A stretch of 64,000 nucleotides of DNA from DASQDN01 sp963833675 (GTDB lineage: Bacteria; Acidobacteriota; Terriglobia; Bryobacterales; Bryobacteraceae): NCBI GenBank assembly GCA_963833675.1, contig CAWHYW010000040.1:43022-107021 (forward strand), written 5' to 3'. The position numbers and the translations under genes are program-made. The notes under the pieces are model-generated. The model did not search any database. It was not told the DNA's origin and was given only the letters and a program-made list of their open reading frames with translations. Below are positions 35,853-46,066 of the stretch, in pieces. Position 1 is the first letter of the stretch. Each line of letters begins with the position of its first letter.

Positions 35853-37415
35853 ATGGGACACGCCCCACATCTATCGCGCCGAGAGATCTTGAAATCGATT
35901 CCCGTACTCGGACGTGGCAGCCTGCTGGTACCGGTCTTCTCCGCATCGGCTCAACGTCCGGACACACGAGCCGCTGCGATCATTCGCGGATCACTGACGG
36001 ACGGCGCTACAGACCAGCCGACTGCGGCAAAAATTCGTGTGGTCAACACGAATACTAACGAAGCTTACCTGCCGGAGAAAGCTATTAAGACGATGCCGCA
36101 GCGCACGTACTTCTATGCGCGCGGTTCGTATGAGATCGCCGTTCCCCCCGGCCGCTATCAGATTGAGGTGGTGCGCGGAATCTCCCATCAAGCTGTCATC
36201 GACTACACAGAAGTAGGTTCCGGAATCACCCACGTCCGCGATATCCGCATCCCGGTTCTCAAGGATCTGCATAGCTCGGGATGGTACTCCGGGAACACGC
36301 ACACTCACTATGCGCTCGAGATCGATGAGGACCCCGATGATCGGCTTCGGATGGTACCGCCGGCGGAAGCCCTCGACGTCAGTGTGATCAGCTATCTGAT
36401 CCGCAACGACTCGCCGTATATTACGAACCGCTACCCGGTGGGTCGGCTTCCACAGTTCTCACGCGACGGCACCGTGATGGACATGGGTGAGGAGGCGCGA
36501 AACAACCGAACCTTTGGCGGTTTCGGCTACGGCCATGTCCTGTTCCTGAATATTCCAAGAGCCGTAGAGCCCGTTTCGACAGGGCTACTGGCAAAGGCGA
36601 AAAATGCGCCCGATTTCCCAACTCTCTCCATGCTCTGCGCCGAGGCGCGGCGAATCGGCGGGACTACGGTTTGGTGCCATAACGGCTCCGGCCTGGAATC
36701 GCCTGTCGCGGCGGCGCTCGGGCACATGGACGCCTACAACCTCGCGGATGGGCTCGAAGCTGACTACGAACGGTACTACCGGCTGCTCAATTGCGGGCTG
36801 CACGTGCCGGCTTCTTCGGGCACCGATTGGTGGATCTACGATCACAATCGCGTGTTCGTTCAAGTCGAGGGCAGCTTCACTTACGAAAGTTGGATCGCAG
36901 GTCTGCGTGCGGGCCGTACGTTCGTGTCCAATGGACCATTACTGGAACTTCGGGTAAATGACCAAGGTCCGGGAGCCACAATCAGCACGTCGGGCCTCCT
37001 GCGTATCTCTGCAAACGCGATCTCGCGACTACCATTCGGGCGCGTGGAGATTCTCTATAACGGCAAGATCATCGCGGAACAGACTGCCATCAACACTGAA
37101 GCAAAAACGGAAGCAAAGCTGGAGCGGGAAATTGCGATCGAGCGCGGAGGCTGGATTGTTGCTCGCGTGTCTGGCGGCGGTAAGACGCATGCCGGATTCA
37201 CGGTCTTCGCCCATACAAGCCCTATTTATGTCCGGATGGAAGGCACACCTCACAGGCACGCCGAAGCAGCAGGAGCTTTCGTGGATGAGATCGAAGATTC
37301 AATGCGGTTGATTCGTAAGACTTTCGCGTTCGCCAAAGACGCGGATCGAGCGCTCGCGATCGGACAGTTCGAATCTGGGCGAGCCGTATTCGCCAAGATC
37401 GCGGCTGGAGGCTAG
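35853..37415 (+). CDS. CehA/McbA-type PHP metallohydrolase, Tat-exported
   Basis: 520 residues from ATG 35853; ATG 35769 is an alternative start in the same frame but would bury the signal. The N-terminus carries a twin-arginine signal (LSRREILKSIPVLG). After a beta-sandwich domain comes the PHP-like core: GNTHTHYALE (metal-binding HxH), WCHNGSGLE and SSGTDWW, the pattern of CehA/McbA hydrolases, some of which split carbamate or ester bonds. The C-terminal ~120 residues form another beta domain. The natural substrate is not evident. The M19 dipeptidase follows after eight bases, so the two are likely one operon. Confidence 0.85.
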   Translation: MGHAPHLSRREILKSIPVLGRGSLLVPVFSASAQRPDTRAAAIIRGSLTDGATDQPTAAKIRVVNTNTNEAYLPEKAIKTMPQRTYFYARGSYEIAVPPGRYQIEVVRGISHQAVIDYTEVGSGITHVRDIRIPVLKDLHSSGWYSGNTHTHYALEIDEDPDDRLRMVPPAEALDVSVISYLIRNDSPYITNRYPVGRLPQFSRDGTVMDMGEEARNNRTFGGFGYGHVLFLNIPRAVEPVSTGLLAKAKNAPDFPTLSMLCAEARRIGGTTVWCHNGSGLESPVAAALGHMDAYNLADGLEADYERYYRLLNCGLHVPASSGTDWWIYDHNRVFVQVEGSFTYESWIAGLRAGRTFVSNGPLLELRVNDQGPGATISTSGLLRISANAISRLPFGRVEILYNGKIIAEQTAINTEAKTEAKLEREIAIERGGWIVARVSGGGKTHAGFTVFAHTSPIYVRMEGTPHRHAEAAGAFVDEIEDSMRLIRKTFAFAKDADRALAIGQFESGRAVFAKIAAGG

Positions 37416-37423
37416 GCGAAATC

Positions 37424-38608
37424 ATGGCCGCCAGAGTCGCTGCTCTCATTCTGCTGTCTGTTGCTCCTGCTTTTTGCCAAGTTTCCTCTTTCCATCGCAA
37501 TGCGTTTGTGATGGACGGTCATATCCACGTAATGACGAGGCAACTGTTGCAAGGCCTCGATATCGGCCAACGTTATCCCGATGGCCACTTCGATCTTGTG
37601 CGAGCCCGGGAGGGCGGATTGGACGCCATGTTCTTTTCGGTCTACACGCCAGAACCGTACTATCCCGGCCGGTTCGAAGTGAAGAATACGTTTCGCGTAG
37701 TGGAACTCGCTTTAGAGCAGATCGAGAAAAATAAGAATGTCCTGGAACTCGCCCTTACCGCTTCCGATATCGAGCGGATCAATCGCAGCGGAAAAATGGC
37801 AGCGTTTCTTGATCTGGAAGGCGGGTTCGATTTGGATGGTGATCTCAACCTGCTGCGAGCCCTCTACCGCCTCGGGCTCCGCTCTTTACAACTCACGGCG
37901 CACAATCAGACCAATGCGTTCATCGATTCCTGCTGTGGCAAGAGTCGTTGGGGCGGACTGAATGAGCACGGGCGAGCCGTGGTCGCAGAGATGAACCGGC
38001 TGGGAATGGTCGTCAACGTCGCGCACGCTTCCGACGAGGCAATTCTGCAGACTGTTGAGGCCAGCCGCCAGCCTGTCATCTACAGTCATGGAGGATTTCG
38101 CGGCATCGTTGACAACCCTCGCTGCATCACAGACCAGGCAGCCAAAGCCCTGGCAGCGAAGGGCGGAGTTATCGGTATTCAATTCGGCAGCACCTTTAAT
38201 AATCCGAAGTATGCCGAATGGATCAAGTCCAGGCGCCCGGCCGCTTCTAAACCAACTTCCGAACGCTCCCCCGCTCTGCTCTCCCTGGCGGAAGTCGATC
38301 AGCAGGTTGCGAAGGGGCTGCCGTACGTTTATCGCGGAGTAATTCCCGATGAATATTGGATGGGAACGGATCAACTTGCGCGGGTAATCGACTATGGAGT
38401 CCGGCTTGTGGGAGAAGATCACGTTGCGCTAGGGTCGGATTTCGACGGCGGCCCGCCGCTCCCTCGGCAGATCCACGATGTCAGCGATTATCCCGAAATG
38501 ACAAAGGCTCTACAGCAACTTGGTTATTCGGAAGATCGGATCCGTAAGATTCTCGGCCTGAATTGGCTGCGCGTGATCCGGCAGGTAACCGAGCATCCTT
38601 CACGGTAA
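37424..38608 (+). CDS. Membrane dipeptidase (peptidase family M19), secreted
   Basis: 394 residues with a signal peptide (VAALILLSVAPAFCQ). M19 dipeptidases are zinc enzymes of the amidohydrolase fold that split dipeptides, often with D-residues at the second position. Metal ligands can be traced: DGHIH near residue 32, the bridging glutamate in LEGGF, histidines in VVNVAHASDE and IYSHGGFRG, and GSDFDGG near the end. The first site reads HxH where most M19 enzymes have HxD, and SHGG replaces the usual SHS, so specificity may differ. It meets the next gene tail to tail with five bases between. Confidence 0.88.
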   Translation: MAARVAALILLSVAPAFCQVSSFHRNAFVMDGHIHVMTRQLLQGLDIGQRYPDGHFDLVRAREGGLDAMFFSVYTPEPYYPGRFEVKNTFRVVELALEQIEKNKNVLELALTASDIERINRSGKMAAFLDLEGGFDLDGDLNLLRALYRLGLRSLQLTAHNQTNAFIDSCCGKSRWGGLNEHGRAVVAEMNRLGMVVNVAHASDEAILQTVEASRQPVIYSHGGFRGIVDNPRCITDQAAKALAAKGGVIGIQFGSTFNNPKYAEWIKSRRPAASKPTSERSPALLSLAEVDQQVAKGLPYVYRGVIPDEYWMGTDQLARVIDYGVRLVGEDHVALGSDFDGGPPLPRQIHDVSDYPEMTKALQQLGYSEDRIRKILGLNWLRVIRQVTEHPSR

Positions 38609-38613
38609 CGTCG

Positions 38614-39759
38614 CTACGCAGCCCGATACTTCTCAACGGCCGCCATGTCCAAGGTGACTCCCAGCCCTGGTTTCGTCGGCACTGTGTAATAGCCGCTATC
38701 CACTCGGAAGGGTTCCTCGACAAAATCATCTTCGAGGCAATTCGTCACGGCAATGCAGTATTCGATGCCTGGATAGGCGGCGGCCTGTTGCGCTTGATAT
38801 ACCTGCGAGATTCCGCTTTGAATGCCGTACTCCACCCATAGCGGAACGCCGGTGACTTCAGCCATCAAGGCTCGTTTCGCCATTGTGCGTCCAAGCGGAC
38901 CCCCGATTACGAAGGCTTGGAGTAGTCCTTCGCGTACGAAGACCATAGGGTCCTCCCCCATATGCTCGGCGATTTTCAGAGGAGACTTTCCTTTCAGGGC
39001 ACGAAACGAATCCACATTCCGATACTGAACCGGCGATTCCACTGCAAAATAATTATGGTGGCGCGACAGGCCATTGATGAAGTGCAAGGCGCGATCAGGC
39101 GAGCCCCAATTGCTATTGGCGTCAGCCCAGATTCTGTATTCCTTCGGCACGACGGCACACATCGCGGCCGCCTGTTCGAGCGGATCCTGCCAGGGACGCG
39201 CCTTGACCTTATGGACTCTATATCCGAGGCTCGCCGCGAGTTTCGCTTCGGAAGCCATCAGATCGGGAGGCAGGCAATGCGTCCACCAGGTATGCTCAAT
39301 GCGCGTCTTGGGCGTGGAGGACAGAAGCCGGCAGACCGGCAGCCCCGATGCCTGACCTAGAATGTCATGAACGGCCATCAGGACGCCCTGAATCGAGTCG
39401 TCCTGCCAGAATTCGACAGGTGATTTTCCGATCATTCGCTTCAGGATGTTTTCGGTTTGCGGGACTGCGGCGAGCGATTCGCCTGTCCCCACCAGACCCT
39501 CATCTGTGTGCAGCCGAACGAAGACGGGGTTGTAGTGCGTCTGAAAAGTGCCTTGCAGTTTGTAGCTTGCGATCCAGGCTTCGCGAACACGGTCCACCAT
39601 CGGAATGCGGGTCGGAAACACCTCGTACTTCGTGAAACGAATCTTGCTGGCTGCGGATAAGATTTGCGGGGGAAGTCCTGCCAAACCGGCACTCGCAGCT
39701 AACCGGAAGAGATCGCGGCGGCTCAACTCCCGAGTGATTCTCGTGTCTTCATGTCCCAT
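38614..39759 (-). CDS. Enolase-superfamily enzyme (mandelate racemase/muconate lactonising), Tat-exported
   Basis: 381 residues. A twin-arginine signal is seen (LSRRDLFRLAASAGLAGLP). The capping domain begins KIRFTKYEVFPTRIP; the barrel carries KVKARP (catalytic lysines, KxK type), ADANSNW (first metal Asp), VESPVQ (second metal Glu) and AEHMGED (third). This points to a racemase, epimerase or dehydratase acting on a carboxylate; the exact substrate cannot be told. It is divergent from the dehydrogenase-type gene with 45 bases between starts. A second, different member of the superfamily lies on the other side of the contig junction. Confidence 0.87.
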   Translation of the reverse strand: MGHEDTRITRELSRRDLFRLAASAGLAGLPPQILSAASKIRFTKYEVFPTRIPMVDRVREAWIASYKLQGTFQTHYNPVFVRLHTDEGLVGTGESLAAVPQTENILKRMIGKSPVEFWQDDSIQGVLMAVHDILGQASGLPVCRLLSSTPKTRIEHTWWTHCLPPDLMASEAKLAASLGYRVHKVKARPWQDPLEQAAAMCAVVPKEYRIWADANSNWGSPDRALHFINGLSRHHNYFAVESPVQYRNVDSFRALKGKSPLKIAEHMGEDPMVFVREGLLQAFVIGGPLGRTMAKRALMAEVTGVPLWVEYGIQSGISQVYQAQQAAAYPGIEYCIAVTNCLEDDFVEEPFRVDSGYYTVPTKPGLGVTLDMAAVEKYRAA

Positions 39760-39804
39760 GGTCCGGACCAGACTATCAGATGCCGAACCACGGCATCATC
39801 AGAT

Positions 39805-42272
39805 ATGCAATATATAGTTCTCATGCCCGTCCTCCGTGTTGGTTTGACAACGCTCGCTTGGACCGCCATGTTTGTGGCGTGCGGTTGCAACCGGCGACCC
39901 ACTGGGCCCCCATACAGTGCGGAGCAATCGATTGCGATGATGCAAATCGAGCCCGGCTATCGTATTGAAACCTTAGCAACCGAGCCGAACGTCGTGTCAC
40001 CGGTGGCCATGGACATAGATGAAGATGGCCGAATCTACGTGGCCGAGGATCGCGCCTATCCTCTCGATGTGAAAGGCCGTGTAGGACGCGTCAGTCTTCT
40101 CGAAGACACAAATAATGACGGCAAGCCGGATCGAGCGACTCTGTTTGCGGAAGATCTGGTGATGCCAACAGGCGTGATGCGATGGAAGAAGGGAATCATC
40201 GTCACAGATCCGCCGGATGTCTGGTACCTCGAAGACACGAATGGAGACGGGAAGGCGGATGTACGGAAGAAGTTGCTCACGGGCTTTCCTTTCACGAACC
40301 CGCAGCACACTGCCAACGGACCCGTGTACGGGCTGGACAACTGGATCTATCTGGCCCACGAAAACGCGACCACGGCCGTAATTTTCAAGAAAGAGTTTGG
40401 TGATCGAGGTTCGGACATTCGATTCGATGAAAGGCCCCAGACTGCCTTGAAGGAGCATGGCCGCAACATTCGCTTTAAGCCGGACAGTTTCGAGATTGAA
40501 GCATTGTCGGGTTCTTCGCAGTTCGGCCACGCATTCGATGAGTTCGGAAGGCACTTCGTTTTGAACAACACGTATCACGCGAGGCACGAAGTCATCGCGG
40601 CGCGATACCTGAATCGCAATCCCGATCTGCCGGTCGCAAGCGCCACGGAAGACATCTCCGATCACGGAAGGCCATCGAAGGTCTATCCGATCGTCGATAA
40701 AACGCGGTTCGAGATGCTCACCAATGTCGGTGAATTCACTTCGGCTTGCGGCCTGACGTTGTGGCGAGGCGGTTCGTTTGTTGCCGAACCTGCCCACAAT
40801 CTCGTGCATCGCGACATCTATTCGGGATCGGGAGCCACTTTTAAAGCAAGCCGCGATCGTGATCAGGTGGAGTTTCTTGCGTCACGGGATCCTTGGTTCC
40901 GTCCTGTAAATTTTTACGCCGCCCCGGACGGCTCTCTTTACATGCTGGATTTTTACCGGCTTGTCATCGAGCACCCGGAATGGATGTCGACAGAGGCTTT
41001 TAAGGCCACTAAAGATCTGACTGCGGGGATCGATCGCGGCCGCATCTACCGGATCACTTACGGCCCCCCGCCTCCCCCGGTCAAGCCCCATCTGAGTACA
41101 GCGTCTACTTCCGAACTGGTGCAGTATCTTGCGAACGAAAACCCGTGGTGGAGGCGGACTGCGCAACGGCTTCTGGTGGATCGCAAAGCCGTGGACGCCG
41201 CGCCCGCTTTGATTGCGATGGCTTCCGACAATCCATCGCCAGTTGCACGAGTTCACGCGCTTTGGACTTTGGATGGTCTTTCAAAACTGGAACTCTCTTC
41301 GATCGATAAGGCGCTGGGCGATCCTTCACCTGGTGTCCGGGAAAATGGCATTCTCCTCGCCGAATCCCGTATGCGTGACAATAAACCGCTCGTGCAGCGC
41401 CTGCTCGCAATGGAAAAGGACCGGGATGCCAGGGTGCGGTTTCAACTTCTTTGTACACTGGGCTTCGTATCGACGCCGGCAGCACAGAACGTGCGAGACA
41501 GGCTCCTCACGTCAAATTTTGACGATCGCTGGATGCAGATTGCGGCCCTGAGCGCATCGCCCAAAGAAGCGAATCGTCTATTCGGGATCGCAGTTCAACG
41601 GTCTGCTCCCGCCTCATTCTTTCGCCAGGCCGCAACTGTGATCGCAGCGCGCCGACAGCCGCCCGAGATGCAGTCCATGTTGCGATTGTTGACGAAACGC
41701 TCGGGAGGCGAGTGGCGTGCTTCGACGCTCGAGGTCTTGCAAGAGGTCTAAGAGGAAAAGGATCGCCCGTTCCTGAAGACAGTAAAGCTCAAATCCTCCG
41801 TTTGTTCGAGCAACCGGACACTACGGTACGCCGAGCTGCGCTCCATGTCCTGGAGGTAGCTGGTTTGAGCAACGGCAAAGAAATGCTTCCCGCTATGCGG
41901 CGCGCTGAGAGCACCGCGAGTAATCCTAAGGCGGACCCCGAGTTGCGTGCTGATTCCATAGGGTTGCTAGCGATAGGAGATGTCAAAGAACGCCGGGCGG
42001 CTCTTGAGCAGTTGGTGAAACCCACAGAACCCGAAGCAGTGCAGATTGCGGCCGTGCGTGCTATGGGTCACATTCCCGGTGAAGAGACTGCAACATTTCT
42101 TCTGAAAAATTGGCGTGGAATGACGGCAAATGTTCGAACCGAAGCGGCTGACGCGCTCTATCGCGATCCGGCTCGAATCCCGCTAGTCTTGGCAGCGCTT
42201 CAGAAAGGTGACATACAGCCTTGGACATTGGCATTTCGCCATCGAAGCCGGCTCGTCATGCACCAGGACCCC
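39805..42272 (+). CDS. Membrane-bound dehydrogenase-type propeller/HEAT lipoprotein (frameshifted, cut at junction)
   Basis: About 820 residues visible. The N-terminus has a lipoprotein signal (LTTLAWTAMFVACGC). The first ~400 residues form a propeller of the putative membrane-bound dehydrogenase type: GYRIETLATEPNVVSPVAMD, DEDGRIYVAEDRAYP, DTNNDGKPD and DTNGDGKADV (calcium-binding-like), MLDFYRLVIEHPEWM and GRIYRITYG. HEAT repeats follow. One base is missing near 41,748-41,752: the frame ends LEVLQEV and resumes LRGKGSPVPED. Homology stops at MHQDP (42,272). Relatives carry a C-terminal haem-binding CxxCH domain, absent here because the contig switches to foreign sequence. A start at 39823 is also possible. 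Confidence 0.8.
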
Positions 42273-42339
42273 GTTTCGTCGAGAGCGCCATCTGGGCCCA
42301 GCGCCTGTTTGATTGCGCGAGCCGGTGTAGAGTATCTCG
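42273..42339. other. Probable chimeric junction
   Basis: Between the last recognisable residue of the HEAT-repeat protein (ends 42,272) and the first methionine of a cytochrome P450 (42,340) no gene-like sequence is seen, although one reading frame runs through both. Left of this point genes are mostly intact; right of it most genes are frameshifted, more GC-rich and planctomycete-like. An exact breakpoint cannot be read from the sequence. Confidence 0.7.
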
Positions 42340-43520
42340 CACTGATGATAGAACTTTTCTCCAGCGAGACGCGCCGCAACCCCTACCCGCTGTACGAGCA
42401 ATTCCGCAGCCGCACGCCGCTGCTGCGAGCCGCAGTCGGGGCTGTGGATGATCTTCGATTACGACGGCGTGAAGTGCGTGCTGGCGGATCACGAGACGTT
42501 CAGCTCCCGCCACGGGCCCGCTGACTGGATGATCTTCCAGGACCCGCCTCACCACGCAAAACTGCGGGCCCTGGTGTCGCAGGCGTTCACGCCTCGCTCG
42601 ATCGCGAACCTCGAGCCGCGTATCCGCGACCTCTCGCGTCAGCTGCTCGACCAGGCACTGCTGCGCGCGGCAGATGGACCTGGCCGCCGATTATTCGGTG
42701 CCGCTGCCGATGATGGTCATTTCCGAAATGCTCGGTATCCCGCCGGAGGATCGGCCGCGGTTTGAGCGATGGAACCAGGCGATTCTGGAGATGAGCTACT
42801 CTGGTCCCCGCGGGCAAGACGTTTAATGAACAAACTCAGAACGTGATGAGTCAGTTCACTCGCGGTGACCGGCGAGATGAATGGCTATCTCAGCGGCGTG
42901 CTCGAACAACGACGGAACCAGCCCCAGGACGACCTGCTGACTGTGCCTTGCGTCAGCCGAGCTGGACGGCCAGCGACTCACGCAGGCAGACATCCTCGGC
43001 TTCTTTCAGCTTCTGCTTCTGGCCGGGCAGGAGACGACGACGAACCTGATCAATAACTCGATCCTCTGCTTGATCGAGAATCCCGAGGCGATGGCTCGCC
43101 TGCGCGAGCAGATGCAACTATTGCCATCGGCGATCGAAGAGGTGCTGCGCTACCGCTCGCCGCTGCAGTGGATGTTCCGGTTGACGCGACGCGACGTCGA
43201 ACTGCACGGCGAGACGATCCCGGCCGGCAAAGTCGTGCTCGCGATGATCGGCTCGGCCAATCGCGATCCGAAGCAGTTTGCCGATGCCGAGCGATTCGAC
43301 ATCGCCCGCGATCCGAACCCGCACATCGGTTTGGGGCATGGGAACCATTTCTGTCTCGGTGCCGCACTCGCACGGCTGGAAGCACGGATCGCGCTGACCG
43401 ATTTGTTCAAACGGACTCGCGACATCAAGCTCGCGAGCGACGAGCCATGGGAACCTCGCAAGGGTTTACACGTGCACGGACCCGCAAGGCTACCAATCCG
43501 ATTCGAGCAAGCGACTATAG
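42340..43520 (+). CDS. Cytochrome P450 (multiply frameshifted)
   Basis: Bacterial-type soluble P450, read in at least five pieces. Start ELFSSETRRNPYPLYEQF; then SGLWMIFDYDGVKCVLADHE and IFQDPPHHAKLRALVSQAFT (C-helix region) to about 42,655; VPLPMMVISEMLGIPPEDR and FERWNQAILEM; MNGYLSGVLEQRR; then the I-helix LLLAGQETTTNLINN, the ExxR helix EEVLRYRSP and the haem loop GLGHGNHFCLGAALARLEAR with its cysteine ligand near 43,353. All P450 landmarks are present in order, so the protein was functional in the source genome and the shifts look like sequence errors. Stop probably at about 43,520 after another shift. Substrate unknown. Confidence 0.8.
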
Positions 43521-43537
43521 AGAATGTCGGTTTCGGT

Positions 43538-44810
43538 TCACGACGAAGCCGTGACCGGTTTGGCTTCCCGAACGAACGCCGGATCGATTGTGATTCCCAT
43601 TCCCGGCCCCGTCGGGCAGCGCACGATTCCATCAACGCTCTTGAGCGGCGAGTCGAACAATGCAGCGGCAGGTCCGCGTTGCCCTTGAATTCCATGTACG
43701 GCCCGATGTTCGGGGTGAACGACGCGAAGTGGACCACGTCCAGATAGCCCAGGCTGCCGCCGGACATGTGCGGCACGAGGTTCATCCCCGCGGCGGCGGC
43801 CATGCGGCGCGACTTTGGTGCAGCGGATGTAGCCGCCGAAGTAGTGCAGGTCCGGCTGGATGATGTCGGCGGCGCGGTTTTCGATGCACCACTGGAATCG
43901 GCGGAAGCTGAATTCCTGCTCGCCCAGCGCGATCGGGATCGTCAGCTCATCGGCGACCTGCTTGGTCTCCCATATTTCATCAAACGGCACCGGCTCTTCG
44001 TAGAAACTGTAGTGATGCTCTTCCATCAGCCGGCCGATGCGGATCGCGTTGGGCACGTCATAGGAGCTGTTGGCGTCGGCGTAGAGGGTGAAATTGTCGC
44101 CGAACGTTTTGCGCACCAGCGGGATCAGCGCCTCGGTTCGGCCGGGCAGCGAATCGACGTTCCGGCTCATCCGTCCGCCCAGGCGGAACTTCAGCGCCTT
44201 GGCGCCCGAGTCGGCGACGAGCTTTTGCAGATGCTCGATTTCCTCTTCGGGCTTGTTCCCGCGCACGCCGCTGGCGACGTAGATCGGGATGTCCTGCCGG
44301 ATCGCCCCGCCAAAGAAATCCGCCAGCGGACGCTGCGCGGTCTGGCCCATCAGTTCCAGCAGCGCCATCTCGACCGCCGCGGTGCAGACCCACAGCGCCA
44401 GGCCCTGGTATTTGTAGTTGTCCTTGGTAGCGGTACATGTCCCACAGCAGCGACTCGAGCGTCTGCGCGTCCTTGTTCAGGAAGACCGGGATGATCTGGT
44501 TGATCAGCAGCGGATAGACGTTGGCGATGCGATCGGAATTGGGAACGGTGATCGCTTCGACGCCGTCGGTCGAGCGCGTGCGCAGCAGGAAATTCTTCCC
44601 GTTGCGCAGGACTTCAATCGACGCGACGGTCACCGGCTTGGTGAGGAAATCGAGCTTGAGAACGGGCTGATCCAGGATCCGGTCCAGCTCCGCCTTGGTC
44701 ACCGCGGGTTTGGCGTCGGCGCCGTGCGCGGTCGAGGAATTGGAAGGAATCGTAGCCGAGACAGCGGCCGCAGCCGCAGTCTGCAGGAACAGGCGGCGTG
44801 AGGTTGGCAT
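43538..44810 (-). CDS. Enolase-superfamily enzyme 2, Tat-type signal (frameshifted)
   Basis: About 420 residues when the frames are joined. Begins MPTSRRLFLQTAAAAAVSAT, a twin-arginine signal. The capping domain is seen in one frame (LLWDMYR near 44,440), then a shift near 44,420 leads to ALLELMGQTAQRPLADFFGG. Barrel residues: KFRLGG (K), YADANSS (metal Asp), FYEEPVPFD (metal Glu), ALGEQEFSF (third metal ligand). Further shifts near 43,810 (to MNLVPHMSGGSLGYLDVVHF) and 43,650 (to SPLKSVDGIVRCPTGPGMG). This fits a sugar-acid dehydratase or epimerase. It ends 18 bases from the P450 on the opposite strand. Confidence 0.8.
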
Positions 44811-44894
44811 GGAAGATCGTAAAAAGATTGCTTGCCCGTGTCACGGCGACCGCTCAAACTGCGAGTTTATGGATCATCCGCCGGTGCCAATTCG

Positions 44895-45467
44895 ATGTTC
44901 GCCGATTATGCGGTGCGTGCGGTTGATCAGCCACGTCCGGGCTTGCCAGCCGAGCTGACGATCGGTCGCGCGACGTCGGACGATGCAGTGGGCATCTGCG
45001 CGGCTGACCGCCCAGCGCGAAGGAACATCTTTCGAGCAGACATTGGAGCGAAGTGTGAGCACCCTGCGAACGGATGCCGAGCGAGGCAATCTCGTGCTGT
45101 GTGCGAAGATCGGGGCGCGCTCGTCGGCTTCGCTCTTGTGCGTTTCACGCGATTCGAAAGTGAAACGCAAAACGATATCCCCGCCGGCTGGTATCTGCTG
45201 GGCGTGATCGTCGCGCCGGAGTTTCGGCGGCGCGGAATCGCCGTCGGAGCTGACGCGGCTGGCGGCTCGAGTGGATTGCGCGCGGCGCGGGCGAGGCGTT
45301 CTATTACGCCAATTCGCTGAACCTCGCGTCAATCGACCTGCACCATGCCTTGGGCTTCTGTGAGATCCGCCGGCCGTTCGATCCGCCGGGATCGCAGTTC
45401 AGCGGCGGCGGTGTGGGGGTGCTGTTTCGGATCGATCTGGCCGCGGCATGCGGGAGTGTCGCGATGA
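44895..45467 (+). CDS. GNAT-family N-acetyltransferase (frameshifted)
   Basis: About 185 residues across several frames. Begins MFADYAVRAVDQ; then RATSDDAVGIC, a segment LTAQREGTSFEQTLERSVS in another frame, VGFALVRFTRF, the acetyl-CoA loop YLLGVIVAPEFRRRGIAVG, and finally YYANSLNLASIDLHHALGF, the classic end of a GNAT domain. The last frame can close on a TGA that overlaps the ATG of the next gene (ATGA) if one base is dropped near 45,450. Its acceptor is unknown. Divergent from the enolase-type gene. Confidence 0.75.
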
Positions 45468-46066
45468 TCGTCGCCGTCGAAGGAGTCAGCGCCGCGGGCA
45501 AGACGACCTGGTGCCAGCGCACATGCCGGCGGGCGCGTGGCTGCCGAATATTCCGGACCCAAGCCGCCGGATGATCCGGCGGCCGCGGCACAATTCTGGG
45601 CCGATGTGAACTCCCGGCAATGGGCGGCGGCGATTGAATTGGAACAGACGCACGGCGTCGCGTACTGCGACACCGATCCGTTCAAGCTTCATTACACCTG
45701 GTGCGTCATGCATTTCGGCCAGGCGACGCCCGACGATTGGCGGGAAAACGTCCGAGGCGATGTGCCGCGCGTTTGAGCGCAAGACACTCGGGTTCTCAGA
45801 TCGGATCGCCTTCCTCGACCCCGACGAAGCGACGATCTGCCGGCAAAAGAAGGAGGACGCCACGTGCCGTCGCCACAACTTCGACGTTCACATTCAACTG
45901 GCGCCGCTGCTGCGGCACGTGGTACCAGACGCTGGATCAGCTCAGTCCCGGTCGGGTGATCTGGCACGCTGAAAGGTTAACGACGCCCCTCGCTCTTGAG
46001 CCTTCGCGCGACCGTTACAGTCTTGCGTTGTTTGATGAATTGATCGCCCGTCTTCCTACTCGCTGA
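45464..46066 (+). CDS. P-loop kinase-like protein (frameshifted)
   Basis: About 200 residues over three frames. It opens MIVAVEGVSAAGKTTWCQR, where GVSAAGKT is a Walker A loop as in small-molecule or nucleotide kinases. Later pieces: PEYSGPKPPDDPAAAAQFWA, VAYCDTDPFKLHYTW (possible Walker B or substrate Asp), then ERKTLGFSDRIAFLDPDEAT and a basic C-terminal part. Its start overlaps the GNAT stop, so the two are probably translated together; acetyltransferase-kinase pairs occur in resistance and cofactor pathways, but no specific role can be assigned. Its end overlaps the end of the GH3 gene on the other strand by 11 bases. Confidence 0.65.

Noticed and set aside
41712..42524. A single frame that reads as a HEAT-repeat/P450 fusion protein
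   Set aside because: The HEAT part stops before its usual end and the P450 starts at its own N-terminus; the frame also leaves the P450 sequence after about 42,430. It is best explained by the junction.
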